A stretch of DNA of 64,000 nucleotides from Bosea sp. RAC05 (GCF_001713455.1 NZ_CP016464.1:2404001-2468000); one strand, 5' to 3'; positions 52,550-60,980 are shown, counted from the first letter of the stretch. A program made the numbers and translations. The notes: a model not told the origin generated them from the sequence alone.

Positions 52550-54088
52550 ATGACCACACAGATCATCTGGGGCGGGACGCTCCTCACCGGCTTCGACGCT
52601 GCGGGCGAGCCGGTCCTGCTGCAGGATGCCGGCGTCGCCTGCGAGGCGGGGGCGATCCTTGCAACCGGGCCGCTCGCCGATCTGAAGGCGGCCTATCCCG
52701 AAGCGACCGTGACCGGCGGGCGCGAGTTCGCGATCACGCCGGGCTTCGTCAACGCGCATCACCATGTCGGCCTGACGCCGCTGCAGCTCGGCTCGCCCGA
52801 CCACCCGCTGGAGCTCTGGTTCGCCAGCCGCATCGCGCTGCGCGACGTCGATCTCTATGCCGATACGCTGTTCTCCGCCTTCGAGATGATCGAGAGCGGC
52901 GTCACCACCGTGCAGCACCTCCACAGCCGCGCGCCGGGAACGCCGGCCGACATTCTCGCCGCCGCCGCGAAGGTCATCAGTGCCTATCGCGACATCGGCA
53001 TGCGCGCCTCCTATTCGATGGCGCTGCGCGACCAGAACCGGCTCGTCTACGAGGCCGACCAGGATTTCGTCGCCCGCCTGCCGGAGGAACTGCGCCCCGC
53101 GGCGAGCGCCTTCTTCCAGCGCTTCACCGTGCCGCTCTCCGACCAGGTCGCGGTCTTCGAGGAATTGCTGGCGCGCCATGGCAACGGTGACCGCATCCGC
53201 ATCCAGATCGCGCCCGCCAACCTGCACTGGCTCTCGGAGGAAGCCCTCGACGTCACCGGCGAGCTGCAGCGCCGCACCGGGCTGCCGGTTCATATGCATG
53301 TGCTGGAGACGCCCTATCAGAAGGCCTATGCCCGCAAGCGCACGGGCGGCTCGGCGCTTAGCCATCTTGATCGGCTCGGCCTGCTCGGCCCGCATTTCAC
53401 CATCGGCCATGGTGTCTGGATGAGCGAGGCCGATATCGAGCTCGCCGCCGATCGCGGCGTCTGCATCTGCCACAATTGCAGTTCGAACTTCCGGCTGAAG
53501 AGCGGCGTCGCGCCTGTGAACCGCTTCCTCGCCCGCAGCATTCCCGTCGCCATCGGCATCGACGAGGCCGGCATCAACGACGACCGCGACATGCTGCAGG
53601 AGATGCGGCTCGTCCTGCGCGCCCATCGCGAGCCGGGCATCGACGCGCCCCATCCCTCGCCGGCGCAGGTGCTGCGCATGGCGACCGAAGGCGGCGCGCG
53701 CACGACCCCCTTCGCCGGCCGCATCGGCCGTCTGGAGCCGGGCATGGCCGCCGATCTCGTGATGTTCGACTGGCCGGCGGTGACCTATCCCTATCAGGAC
53801 GAGGGTCTCGGCTTCGTCGAGGTGCTGGTCCAGCGCGCCAAGGCGAAGGCCGTCCACAGCGTCATGATCGCCGGCGAATTCGTCTATCGCGAGCGCCGCT
53901 TCACGAGGCTCGACCGCGACGCCGTACTGGCCGGCCTCGCCGAGGCGCTGGCGAAGCCGAAGACGCCGGCCGAGCAGGACCGCATCGCCCTCTCGCAGGC
54001 GCTGCTGCCGCATGTCCGCCGCTTCTATGACGGCTATCTCGATGGGCAGGGCGACGAGCCCTTCTACCGCCCGAGCGGGCGCTTCTGA
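52550..54088 (+). CDS. Amidohydrolase (metallo-dependent deaminase/chlorohydrolase superfamily)
   Basis: 512 aa from the ATG at 52550, which has AGGA six bases upstream; an ATG two codons earlier is too close to that site. Metal ligands: HxH in PGFVNAHHHVGLTP, His in VHMHVLETPYQ, His in TIGHGVWMSEADIELA and Asp in AIGIDEAGINDDRDMLQEMR. This GIDEAGIND form is found in hydroxydechloroatrazine/cytosine-deaminase-like branches. C-terminal extension of about 70 residues. Substrate is presumably the N-ring compound imported by the neighbouring transporter. Confidence 0.92.
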   Translation: MTTQIIWGGTLLTGFDAAGEPVLLQDAGVACEAGAILATGPLADLKAAYPEATVTGGREFAITPGFVNAHHHVGLTPLQLGSPDHPLELWFASRIALRDVDLYADTLFSAFEMIESGVTTVQHLHSRAPGTPADILAAAAKVISAYRDIGMRASYSMALRDQNRLVYEADQDFVARLPEELRPAASAFFQRFTVPLSDQVAVFEELLARHGNGDRIRIQIAPANLHWLSEEALDVTGELQRRTGLPVHMHVLETPYQKAYARKRTGGSALSHLDRLGLLGPHFTIGHGVWMSEADIELAADRGVCICHNCSSNFRLKSGVAPVNRFLARSIPVAIGIDEAGINDDRDMLQEMRLVLRAHREPGIDAPHPSPAQVLRMATEGGARTTPFAGRIGRLEPGMAADLVMFDWPAVTYPYQDEGLGFVEVLVQRAKAKAVHSVMIAGEFVYRERRFTRLDRDAVLAGLAEALAKPKTPAEQDRIALSQALLPHVRRFYDGYLDGQGDEPFYRPSGRF

Positions 54089-54137
54089 CGGACTAAGGCT
54101 TGCTGCGTGCGGTGGTTTTGGCGCTCGGAACCACCAC

Positions 54138-54227
54138 CGTCATCCCGGGCTTGCCCCGGGATCCATGGAGGGCTCCGGAGCTCTCCGATGGATCCCGGAG
54201 TTCCGCTTCGCTCCATCGGGGATGACG
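54138..54227. repeat. REP-like palindrome, type B
   Basis: CGTCATCCCGGGCTTGCCCC then GGGATCC, with a partial complement (GGATCCCGGAG, then TCGGGGATGACG) about 45 bp on. Inner arms CCATGGAGGGC and CCATCGG loosely pair. This is the widespread GTCATCCCGGGC-type alphaproteobacterial palindrome, different from type A. It lies between convergent genes. Confidence 0.78.
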
Positions 54228-54259
54228 CGGAGGTTGGCGCGCCTTTCGAGGCTGACCGC

Positions 54260-54916
54260 TCAATGCCCCCGCGAAACCCGCTTCTGCGCCAGCCGCACCG
54301 CCGCCGGGATCGGCGCGATCACCGGCACCGAGAAGCGCAGATTGAGCGATTGCGCCGCCTGGCCGAGCGGGCCGCCGCCGATCACCAGCGCCTGCGCCCC
54401 CATCGTCTCGATCGCCTCCGCGCAGGCTTCGGCCAGCGCCTCCACCAGCGTGGCGTGATCGGCCATGATCGCGTGGACGTCGCCCTTGGTCAGGGCGACG
54501 CCCCGGAACGTCTTTTCATGGCCATAGGCCCGTGCCAGCCCGGTGATCGAGGAAACGAGATCGGGCGTCGTCGTCACCACGGCGAAGGGCCGCCGGCCCG
54601 CTCCGGCCTCGGCCATGCCGGCCTCGGCGATGCCGGTGACCGGGCAGGAGAGGCGCAGCCGCAGCGCCGCCAGGCCGGGATCGCCGAAGGCCGCGATGAT
54701 GACACCGTCCGGCGGCGCTGTAGTGATCGCCCCCGTCAGCGCCTGCACAGCCTTTGCCGACTGGGCCAGCGCCTCCTCATTGGTGATCAGCGGCACGCCA
54801 TAGGGCGCGCTCATCGCGTCGATGACAGTGCCGGCCGATGCCGTGGCCTGGGCGATGCCGCGCATCATGCTGGTGGTGCCGGCATTGGTGTTGGGGTTGA
54901 TCAGCAGCAGGCGCAT
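54260..54916 (-). CDS. Asp/Glu/hydantoin racemase-family protein lacking both catalytic cysteines
   Basis: 218 aa; ATG at 54916 overlaps the deacetylase stop (ATGA). Family start MRLLLINPNTNAGTTSMMR. The first active-site segment reads IIAAFGDPGLAALRLRL, where hydantoin racemases have a Cys before FGDPG, and the second reads LVIGGGPLGQAAQSL, where they have GCAGM. So a classical two-cysteine racemase mechanism is unlikely. Could be a divergent enzyme of the hydantoin/allantoin racemase family. Operon with two PuuE-like proteins. Confidence 0.83.
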   Translation of the reverse strand: MRLLLINPNTNAGTTSMMRGIAQATASAGTVIDAMSAPYGVPLITNEEALAQSAKAVQALTGAITTAPPDGVIIAAFGDPGLAALRLRLSCPVTGIAEAGMAEAGAGRRPFAVVTTTPDLVSSITGLARAYGHEKTFRGVALTKGDVHAIMADHATLVEALAEACAEAIETMGAQALVIGGGPLGQAAQSLNLRFSVPVIAPIPAAVRLAQKRVSRGH

Positions 54917-55824
54917 CAGGGGCTCTCCGGCACGGCAGCGATGAAGGCGCGCGCAATCTCGGCGCGGCCCGCGATCCAGAGTCGGTCGCGCCGGGCCGCC
55001 AGCAGGTTCATGATGTCGCGAAAGGCGGCGAAGCGCGCCGGGCGCCCGACGATCCGCAGGTGGAAGCCGAGATTGAGCAGCCGCGGCAGGCCGCGCGCGG
55101 CCTCCGCTTCCAGCACGTCGAGCGCGTCGGTGACGTACTCCACCATCTCGCGGGCTCGGACGAAGCCGTTGGGGTGGAAGAACTTCATGTCGTTGCTGTC
55201 GAGCGCATAGGGCACGACGAGCAGAGGCGGGCGCCCCGGTGCGCGATCCCAATAGGGCAGGTCGTCGTCGAAGCCGTTGGAGGTGTAGAGAAAGCCCCGC
55301 TGCGCCAGAATCTCCCGCGTCCAGGGGCTTTCTCCGCCGCGGCAGAAGAAGCCGACAGGCGCGACACCGGTCGCTGCCGTGATGGTGGCGACGCAGGCGT
55401 CGATGTCGGCTGCCTCCGCCTCGCGCGTTTCGTAATCGGCATGGGGCCGCCAGCGCCAGCCATGAACGGCCGGCTCATGGCCGCGCGCCACCACCGCCTT
55501 CGCCAGCGCCGGCGAGCGTTCGACGGCGCGGCCGCAGAAGAAGATGGTCGCGCGGACGGCGCTGTCGTCGAGCGCGTCGAGCATGCGCCAGAGCCCGGCG
55601 CGCGTGCCATAGCCGAAGATCTGCTCCTGGCCCTGGTCGCGCTTGCCGGCGGGAACGACGCTGATCACCTCGCCCATGCTCTCCGAGCGCGCATCGCCGT
55701 CGCCGACCTGAAGCTCCGCGCCCTCCTCGAAATTGATCACGACGGAGACGGCGAGCCGCCGGCCATTGGGCCAGGAGAAATCCGGCCAGGCGCCGGCATA
55801 GCCTTCGAGGTCGCGGTGGGTCAT
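54916..55824 (-). CDS. PuuE-type allantoinase-like CE4 hydrolase (copy 2)
   Basis: 302 aa. PuuE pattern: VSVVINFEEGAELQVGDGDA, AVHGWRWRPHADYETREA, VGFFCRGGESPWTREILAQR, GFLYTSNGFDDDLPYW and LLNLGFHLRIVGRPARFAAF. The Thr/Asp and His-Gly-Trp-Arg-Trp positions seen in copies 1 and 3 are kept, but the body diverges, so a different ring substrate is likely. A 192-bp gap with a REP-like palindrome separates it from copy 3. Confidence 0.9.
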   Translation of the reverse strand: MTHRDLEGYAGAWPDFSWPNGRRLAVSVVINFEEGAELQVGDGDARSESMGEVISVVPAGKRDQGQEQIFGYGTRAGLWRMLDALDDSAVRATIFFCGRAVERSPALAKAVVARGHEPAVHGWRWRPHADYETREAEAADIDACVATITAATGVAPVGFFCRGGESPWTREILAQRGFLYTSNGFDDDLPYWDRAPGRPPLLVVPYALDSNDMKFFHPNGFVRAREMVEYVTDALDVLEAEAARGLPRLLNLGFHLRIVGRPARFAAFRDIMNLLAARRDRLWIAGRAEIARAFIAAVPESP

Positions 55825-55860
55825 GGCTCAAAGTCCCCGATGCCGTCGTCACCTGGCAAG

Positions 55861-55976
55861 CCCTCATCCTGATGAGCCGCGGCACGCGGCGTCTCGAAGG
55901 ATGATCCAGGAGGCTCCTGAACCATTTGGAGCATCCTTCGAGACGCGCTCCTGCAGAGCGCTCCTCAGGATGAGGG
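55861..55976. repeat. REP-like palindrome, type C
   Basis: CCCTCATCCTGATGAGC and its complement GCTCCTCAGGATGAGGG are the outer arms, with inner arms GCGTCTCGAAGGATG and CATCCTTCGAGACGC flanking AATGGTTCAGGAGCC-like loop sequence. This is the CCTCATCCTGAGG/CATCCTTCGAGACG palindrome common in Bradyrhizobium-related genomes. It separates the two PuuE-like genes. Confidence 0.82.
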
Positions 55977-56016
55977 CTCGTTATATGCCCGCCTATGACG
56001 CGGCGGGCTCGAACAT

Positions 56017-56922
56017 TCACCCTCGACCCAGCTCCGCCAGCCAGTGCCGCGCGATCGCGTCGCGCCGCGCAAACCAGACGCCGGGCTTCGACGCCGCATG
56101 CGCCAGGAAGCGCTCGAGCCCCCCGATCCGCCCGGGCCGGCCGATGATGCGCAGGTGCAAGCCCACCGACATCATCCGCGGCGCCGTGCCGCCTTCTGCG
56201 TAGAGCCGGTCGAAGGCGTCGATGCAGTAGCGCGCGAAATCGTCGCCGAAAACGAAGCCGCCGCCACGCTGGAAGCGCATGTCGTTGGTGTCGAAGGCAT
56301 AAGGCAGCACCAGCTGCTGTCCGCCCTCGACATCGACCAGAAAGGGAAGGTCGTCATTGTAGGCGTTGGAATCATAGAGGAAGCCGCCATGCTCGCGCAG
56401 CAGCCGGCGGGTGTTGATCGAGGTCGCCGAGCGCGTGTGCCAGCCCACGGGGGGCGTGCCGGCGGCCTCCGTGATCGCGGCAACCGCGCGCGCGATCGCC
56501 TCGCGCTCCTGCGCTTCGTCCATATGGGCGTGCCGCTCCCAGCGCCAGCCATGGGCGGCGACCTCGTGGCCATCGGCCACCGCCTCCTGCACCAGCCAGG
56601 GCGAGAGCGCGACGGCGCGGCCATTGGCGTTCAGCGTCGCCGCCACGCCATACTGCTTCAGCAGCGCGCGGATGCGCGGCCAGCCGGCGCGCGGGCCATA
56701 TTCGAAATGCGATTCCATGCAGAGATCGCGCACGCCGGTGATCTCCTCGACCACCTCGTAGACGCTCTCGTTGCGCTCGTCGCCCTGGCCGATCGAGAGC
56801 TCCGCGCCCTCCTCGACATTGACCACCAACGAGACGGCGAGCCGCGCGTCGTTCGGCCAGCGGATCGCGGGCGGGGCGTCGCCATAGCCACGGAAATCGC
56901 GGTCGCTCACGGGAGAAGCCAT
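56017..56922 (-). CDS. PuuE-type allantoinase-like CE4 hydrolase (copy 3)
   Basis: 301 aa from the ATG at 56922, overlapping the permease stop (ATGA). PuuE pattern: VSLVVNVEEGAELSIGQGDE, AAHGWRWERHAHMDEAQERE, VGWHTRSATSINTRRLLREH, GFLYDSNAYNDDLPFLVDV and SVGLHLRIIGRPGRIGGLER. It is translationally coupled to the second polyamine-class transporter, so that transporter probably delivers its substrate. Confidence 0.92.
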   Translation of the reverse strand: MASPVSDRDFRGYGDAPPAIRWPNDARLAVSLVVNVEEGAELSIGQGDERNESVYEVVEEITGVRDLCMESHFEYGPRAGWPRIRALLKQYGVAATLNANGRAVALSPWLVQEAVADGHEVAAHGWRWERHAHMDEAQEREAIARAVAAITEAAGTPPVGWHTRSATSINTRRLLREHGGFLYDSNAYNDDLPFLVDVEGGQQLVLPYAFDTNDMRFQRGGGFVFGDDFARYCIDAFDRLYAEGGTAPRMMSVGLHLRIIGRPGRIGGLERFLAHAASKPGVWFARRDAIARHWLAELGRG

Positions 56923-57722
56923 CAGAGATCGGCCATCCGGCGCAGGCCCACCAGCCGGTCGCCGATGACGAGCACGGCGGCGGCGAGCAGGATCAGCAGG
57001 GCGGAGATCGCCGCGATCGTCGGATCGGGGCTTTCCTCGACATATTGCAGCATCTGGATGGGCAAGGTCTTGGTCCAGGCGTCGGTAAAGAAGATCGAGA
57101 TCGGATAGTTATCCATCGATGCCAGGAAAGCGAACATTCCCGAGGTGAGGAAGGCCGGGGCGAGCGAGGGCACCAGCACCTTGAGAACAGCCTTGGGATA
57201 GGACAGGCCGAGCGTGCGGGCGGCGTCGATCAGCGTGAAGTCGAACAGCGACAGCGCCGCATAGACGGTGCGCACCACGTAAGGCAGCGTGATCACGACA
57301 TGGGCCAGGATCAGGCTGGCCCACACGTCGCGCAGGCCCGCCGCCCGGAAGCTCTCCAGCATCGCGATGCCGATGACGAGGCCGGGCAGCATCAGGGGCG
57401 AGACCAGGAAGGTGACGATGCCGTCGCGGCCGCGGAACTGGCCGCGCAGCAGGCCGATGGCGCAGAGCGTGCCGAGCCCAAGCGCGATCGCCGTCGACAG
57501 CGCTGCGAGCTGGACCGAGGTCGCGACCACCGGCCAGAGCTCGCGCGAACGGCCGAGCGCCTGGTACCAGCGTAGCGACCAGCTCGGCGCCGGCAGCGTG
57601 AAGACGGCGCTCGATCCGAACGACACCAGCACGGTGACGACCAGCGGCGTCAGCAGGAAGACCACCGTGAAGGCGGCCAGCGTCCAGACGACGGCCGAAG
57701 CGATGCGCTCGATGGCCGTCAC
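56922..57722 (-). CDS. ABC transporter permease (PotC family)
   Basis: 266 aa, six helices. EAA loop LIDAARTLGLSYPKAVLKVL and conserved AFLASMDNYPISIFFTDAWT identify a PotC-like permease. Start overlaps the preceding permease stop (ATGA). Component of the second sigma-54-linked transporter. Confidence 0.94.
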   Translation of the reverse strand: MTAIERIASAVVWTLAAFTVVFLLTPLVVTVLVSFGSSAVFTLPAPSWSLRWYQALGRSRELWPVVATSVQLAALSTAIALGLGTLCAIGLLRGQFRGRDGIVTFLVSPLMLPGLVIGIAMLESFRAAGLRDVWASLILAHVVITLPYVVRTVYAALSLFDFTLIDAARTLGLSYPKAVLKVLVPSLAPAFLTSGMFAFLASMDNYPISIFFTDAWTKTLPIQMLQYVEESPDPTIAAISALLILLAAAVLVIGDRLVGLRRMADL

Positions 57723-58555
57723 GACGCGCCTCCCAGCCGTTTCGAGAGCGCGGCGCTGCCGACCACGACCGCGACCGTCAGCACGAGCAGGACGACCGCC
57801 GTCGTCGATCCCAGCTGCTCGTTGCGCATGAACAGGAAGGAGCGCCCGGTCAGCGTCGCCAGCGTCTGGAAACGGTCACCGATCAGCAGGTTGGGGATGA
57901 CGTACATCGAGGCCGCCATCGAGAAGACGAAGGCGACGCCGGTGACGATGCCGGGCAGCGAGAGGGGCAGGGCGACCTTGAAGAAGCGGTAGATCGGCGA
58001 GGCGCCGAGCGTCGCCGCCGCCTCGCCGAGCCGCGGATCGACCAGCTTCAGCACCGAATAGATCGGCAGGATCATAAAGGGCACGAAGACATTGGCCGCG
58101 CCGATCACGAGGCCGGCCTCGGTGAAGAGCAGGCGCTGCGGCTCGCTCCACAGGCCCAGGCCCATCATCAATTGCGAGACCACGCCGTCGCGCCGCAGCA
58201 CGATCTGCCAGGCGAAGGCCTTGACCACGACGCCGACCGAGAGCGGCAGGATGATCGCGACCAGGATCAGCGCCTGAGCCGCGCCGCGCGCCCGCGCCAG
58301 CGCCAGGGCCGTCGGATAGCCGATCAGCAGGCACAGCAGCGTCACCAGCACCGCGATCCGCAGCGTGTTGCCGATCACTGTCCAGCTGAAGGGGTCGGAC
58401 AGGAAGGCCGCGAAGGGGGCGAGCGACGGGGCGCCGCCGCTGAGGATGCTGCGGCCGAGCAGCATCATCAACGGGACGCCATAGACGACGGCGAGATAAA
58501 GCACCGCCGGCAGCGCCAGCAGCAGCACCGGGTCGAGACGTCGCGACGCGCTCAT
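57719..58555 (-). CDS. ABC transporter permease (PotB family)
   Basis: 278 aa, six helices. First helix PVLLLALPAVLYLAVVYGVP, EAA loop LGEAAATLGASPIYRFFKVA and LPLSLPGIVTGVAFVFSMAA. Start overlaps the ATPase stop (ATGA at 58555-58552). Second transporter. Confidence 0.94.
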   Translation of the reverse strand: MSASRRLDPVLLLALPAVLYLAVVYGVPLMMLLGRSILSGGAPSLAPFAAFLSDPFSWTVIGNTLRIAVLVTLLCLLIGYPTALALARARGAAQALILVAIILPLSVGVVVKAFAWQIVLRRDGVVSQLMMGLGLWSEPQRLLFTEAGLVIGAANVFVPFMILPIYSVLKLVDPRLGEAAATLGASPIYRFFKVALPLSLPGIVTGVAFVFSMAASMYVIPNLLIGDRFQTLATLTGRSFLFMRNEQLGSTTAVVLLVLTVAVVVGSAALSKRLGGAS

Positions 58556-59622
58556 GCTGCTTCTGCCGGCGCGGGGTAGACCAGCGTGTCGTCGATCGCC
58601 CAGGACATCTTCAGCGACGTGCCGGGCCCCGCCGCAGCCGGCAGGGATGGCGTCTCGACCAGGATCTGCCCGTCGGGCGGGGCCTGGAAATGCAGCTGCA
58701 CCCGCGCCCCCTGGAAGGCGGCGTCCGCGAGTGGCGCCTCGATCCGGTTCGCGCCGCCATGGTCGAGCGCGATGCGCTCGGGCCTGACTCCGAGCAGGAC
58801 CGGGCTGCCGGGCAGGAAGTTGCCGGGCCCTCTCAGCGGCCCGGCCGGCGTCGCGACGGTGACGATGCCGTTGGTGGAATCGGTGACGGTGCCGGGAAGC
58901 CGCGTCGACAGCCCGACGAAGCCCAGCGCGAAGGGCGTCGCCGGCTTGGCATAGATCGCGGCCGGCGTATCCAGCTGCTCGATCCGGCCGCGATGCATCA
59001 CCGCGATCCGGTCCGACATCGTCAGCGCCTCGTCCTGATCATGCGTGACGAAGATCGCAGTGGTGCCGACCTCGCGCAGCAGGCGCTTCAGGTCGATCTG
59101 CATGGTCTCGCGCAGCTTGCGGTCGAGCGCCGAGAAGGGCTCGTCGAGCAGCAAAAGCTTGGGCCCGACGACGAGTGCGCGCGCCACCGCCACGCGCTGC
59201 TGCTGGCCGCCCGAGAGCGCCTTGATCGAGCGGTCGGCATAGGCGCCCATCTGGACGAGGTCGAGAAAGCGCGCCACGGCTGGCGCGATCTCTGCTGATG
59301 GCGCGCCGCGCGCCTTCAAGCCGAAGGCGACGTTCTCCGCCACGCTCAGATGCGGAAACAGCGCATAGCTCTGGAACACGACGCTGACGTCGCGCCGGTG
59401 TGGCGGCAGCCTCGTGATGTCCTGTCCGTCGAGCGCGACACGGCCCTGGTCGGGCCGCATCAGCCCGGCCACGATCCGCAGCAGCGTGGTCTTGCCGCAG
59501 CCCGAGGGACCCAGCAGCGAGACGAACTCGCCGCGGTCCATCGACAGGTCGACGCCGTCGAGCACGGTGGCGGCGCCGAAGGTCTTGGCCGCTCCCGCGA
59601 CGGACAGGAAACCCTGGCTCAT
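58552..59622 (-). CDS. Spermidine/putrescine-class ABC transporter ATP-binding protein
   Basis: 356 aa from the ATG at 59622, 2 bp after the binding-protein stop. Walker A LLGPSGCGKTT (about 37-47), signature LSGGQQQR, Walker B LLLDEPFSALD, switch VTHDQDEALTMSDR, and a TOBE-like C-terminus (LLGVRPERIALDHGGA). Same class as the ATPase at 46553 but clearly diverged. Confidence 0.95.
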   Translation of the reverse strand: MSQGFLSVAGAAKTFGAATVLDGVDLSMDRGEFVSLLGPSGCGKTTLLRIVAGLMRPDQGRVALDGQDITRLPPHRRDVSVVFQSYALFPHLSVAENVAFGLKARGAPSAEIAPAVARFLDLVQMGAYADRSIKALSGGQQQRVAVARALVVGPKLLLLDEPFSALDRKLRETMQIDLKRLLREVGTTAIFVTHDQDEALTMSDRIAVMHRGRIEQLDTPAAIYAKPATPFALGFVGLSTRLPGTVTDSTNGIVTVATPAGPLRGPGNFLPGSPVLLGVRPERIALDHGGANRIEAPLADAAFQGARVQLHFQAPPDGQILVETPSLPAAAGPGTSLKMSWAIDDTLVYPAPAEAA

Positions 59623-59624
59623 GC

Positions 59625-60674
59625 TCAGATCGCCATCTCGCGATCCCAGCGCTTGATCCAGTCGCCGCGCTGGGCCGCGACATTGGCCCAGTCGATCTGG
59701 TGGATCTTCACGTCGGCGCCCAGGCCCTCGGGCTTCGGCACCGCCTTGTTGGTGCCGATCGAGAAGGTCGGCCCGGCCAGCCGGTTCTGCAGCTCGGCGC
59801 CCAAGAGCTCGTTGACATAGGCGAAGGCGAGCTCCTGCTGCGGTGCGCCCTTCACCACCGCGATGCCCGACGGCATGGCGAAGACGCCTTCCTTCGGTGC
59901 GGCGAGGTCGATCGGCGCGCCGGCCGCCTTGCGCTCCAGCGCATAGGACGACATCGCCGGCCCGATCATCCAGGCCTCGCCCTGCTCGAGCAGATTGAAG
60001 GCCTGCGGCTGCTGCGTGTAGATCGTCAGCAGGTTCGGCTTCAGCGCGGCGAGCTTCTTGAAGCCGGCATCGGTGTCCTTCTGGACGCTCTCCATCGTGC
60101 CGCCCGCGAGCAGGCCGGCGACGAAGAGCGAGGGCAGGCCTTCGGTGTTCTGCAGCGAGGGAATGACGATGCGGCCCTTGTATTTGGGGTCGAACATCTC
60201 GGCCCAGGAGGAGGGCGGGGTCTTCATCGCGGTCTTGCTGTAGGCGACGCCGAGCCAGGGCTGGAGGTAATTGGCCCACATGCCGTCCATATGGGTCGAG
60301 CCCGGCAGGAGATCGGCCAGGTTAGGCGCCTTGGCCACGGTGAGCGGCTCCAGCAGGCCTTCCTTGACCGCCAGGATCATGACCGGATCGTCCATCTGGA
60401 CGACCGACATGTAGGGCTTGTCCTTGTTCTTCTGCATCTTCTCGAGGTTCACCAGCGAGCGCGTGCCCTCGAAGATCACCTTGCAGCCGTACTTCTTCTC
60501 GAACATCGGCACGACGGTCTGCTCGACCCAGGGCTTGTGCCCGGCCGCGCCGCCGACGACGAGTTCCTTCGTCTGGGCCCGCAGCACCGCGGGAGCGGCG
60601 ACCAGCGCCGTCGCGACGGCGCCGCCCTTGAGGAGGGCGCGGCGGCTCGGCATGCCTGCGAACGGCTTATCCAT
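59625..60674 (-). CDS. Spermidine/putrescine-class ABC transporter substrate-binding protein
   Basis: 349 aa from the ATG at 60674 (AAAGGT upstream). Twin-arginine signal (MPSRRALLKGGAVATALVAA, then PAVLRAQ). Mature part: HKPWVEQTVVPMFEKKYGCK, GTRSLVNLEKMQKNKDKPY, VQMDDPVMILAVKEGLLEPL and SWAEMFDPKYKGRIVIPSLQ, a PotD/FbpA-type fold. First gene of the minus-strand operon SBP-ATPase-PotB-PotC-PuuE3, controlled from the region 60675-60980. Confidence 0.93.
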   Translation of the reverse strand: MDKPFAGMPSRRALLKGGAVATALVAAPAVLRAQTKELVVGGAAGHKPWVEQTVVPMFEKKYGCKVIFEGTRSLVNLEKMQKNKDKPYMSVVQMDDPVMILAVKEGLLEPLTVAKAPNLADLLPGSTHMDGMWANYLQPWLGVAYSKTAMKTPPSSWAEMFDPKYKGRIVIPSLQNTEGLPSLFVAGLLAGGTMESVQKDTDAGFKKLAALKPNLLTIYTQQPQAFNLLEQGEAWMIGPAMSSYALERKAAGAPIDLAAPKEGVFAMPSGIAVVKGAPQQELAFAYVNELLGAELQNRLAGPTFSIGTNKAVPKPEGLGADVKIHQIDWANVAAQRGDWIKRWDREMAI

Positions 60675-60732
60675 GGTCGGACCTTTCGAACATTGGGCGC
60701 GCTCCTCGGTGGCGCGGACGGGAACAGGCGTC

Positions 60733-60748
60733 AGCAACCGGCGTGCCA
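60733..60748 (-). promoter_or_regulatory. Sigma-54 (-24/-12) promoter for the second polyamine-class ABC operon
   Basis: Minus strand reads TGGCACG-CCGG-TTGCT, a full match to TGGCACG-N4-TTGCW. Predicted start site about 60723, about 49 nt before the binding-protein ATG at 60674. Same arrangement as the first transporter. Confidence 0.75.
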
Positions 60749-60867
60749 GCACGACACGCGACAATCACGCGAGACGAAAAGATCGATAAAACAGAATGTT
60801 ACGATCGATTTCGGAATCTGTTTCTCGATCCCAGCGCGTGCTGCGCGAACAGGCTCAGGCGTCAAAT

Positions 60868-60895
60868 TTGTGCACAATCGCTTTTTGAATGTGCA
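60868..60895. promoter_or_regulatory. Candidate GntR operator pair
   Basis: TTGTGCACAA at 60868-60877 is a perfect 10-bp palindrome; a second TGTGCA at 60890-60895 lies exactly 21 bp (two turns) after the first. 86-113 bp upstream of the GntR start at 60981 and about 120 bp upstream of the sigma-54 -24 element on the other strand. Confidence 0.5.
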
Positions 60896-60980
60896 TAAAA
60901 ATTCGCCCCATCGGTGCTAGGATCGGGCTTCGCGACGGTCGCTTCCGGCCGAGTGGGCTGTGCTGTCGAGACAGGTGGGC

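Larger units (their letters stand above)
60675..60980. other. Divergent promoter region (306 bp, no gene)
   Basis: No convincing gene. From left: a sigma-54 promoter on the minus strand at 60733-60748; AT-rich repeats, with GATCGAT at 60781-60787 and again at 60803-60809 (22 bp apart) and an AACAGA/TCTGTT dyad (60790-60795, 60817-60822), a likely activator region; then TGTGCA motifs at 60869-60874 and 60890-60895 (21 bp apart), the first inside TTGTGCACAA, suited to the GntR protein. Confidence 0.8.
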
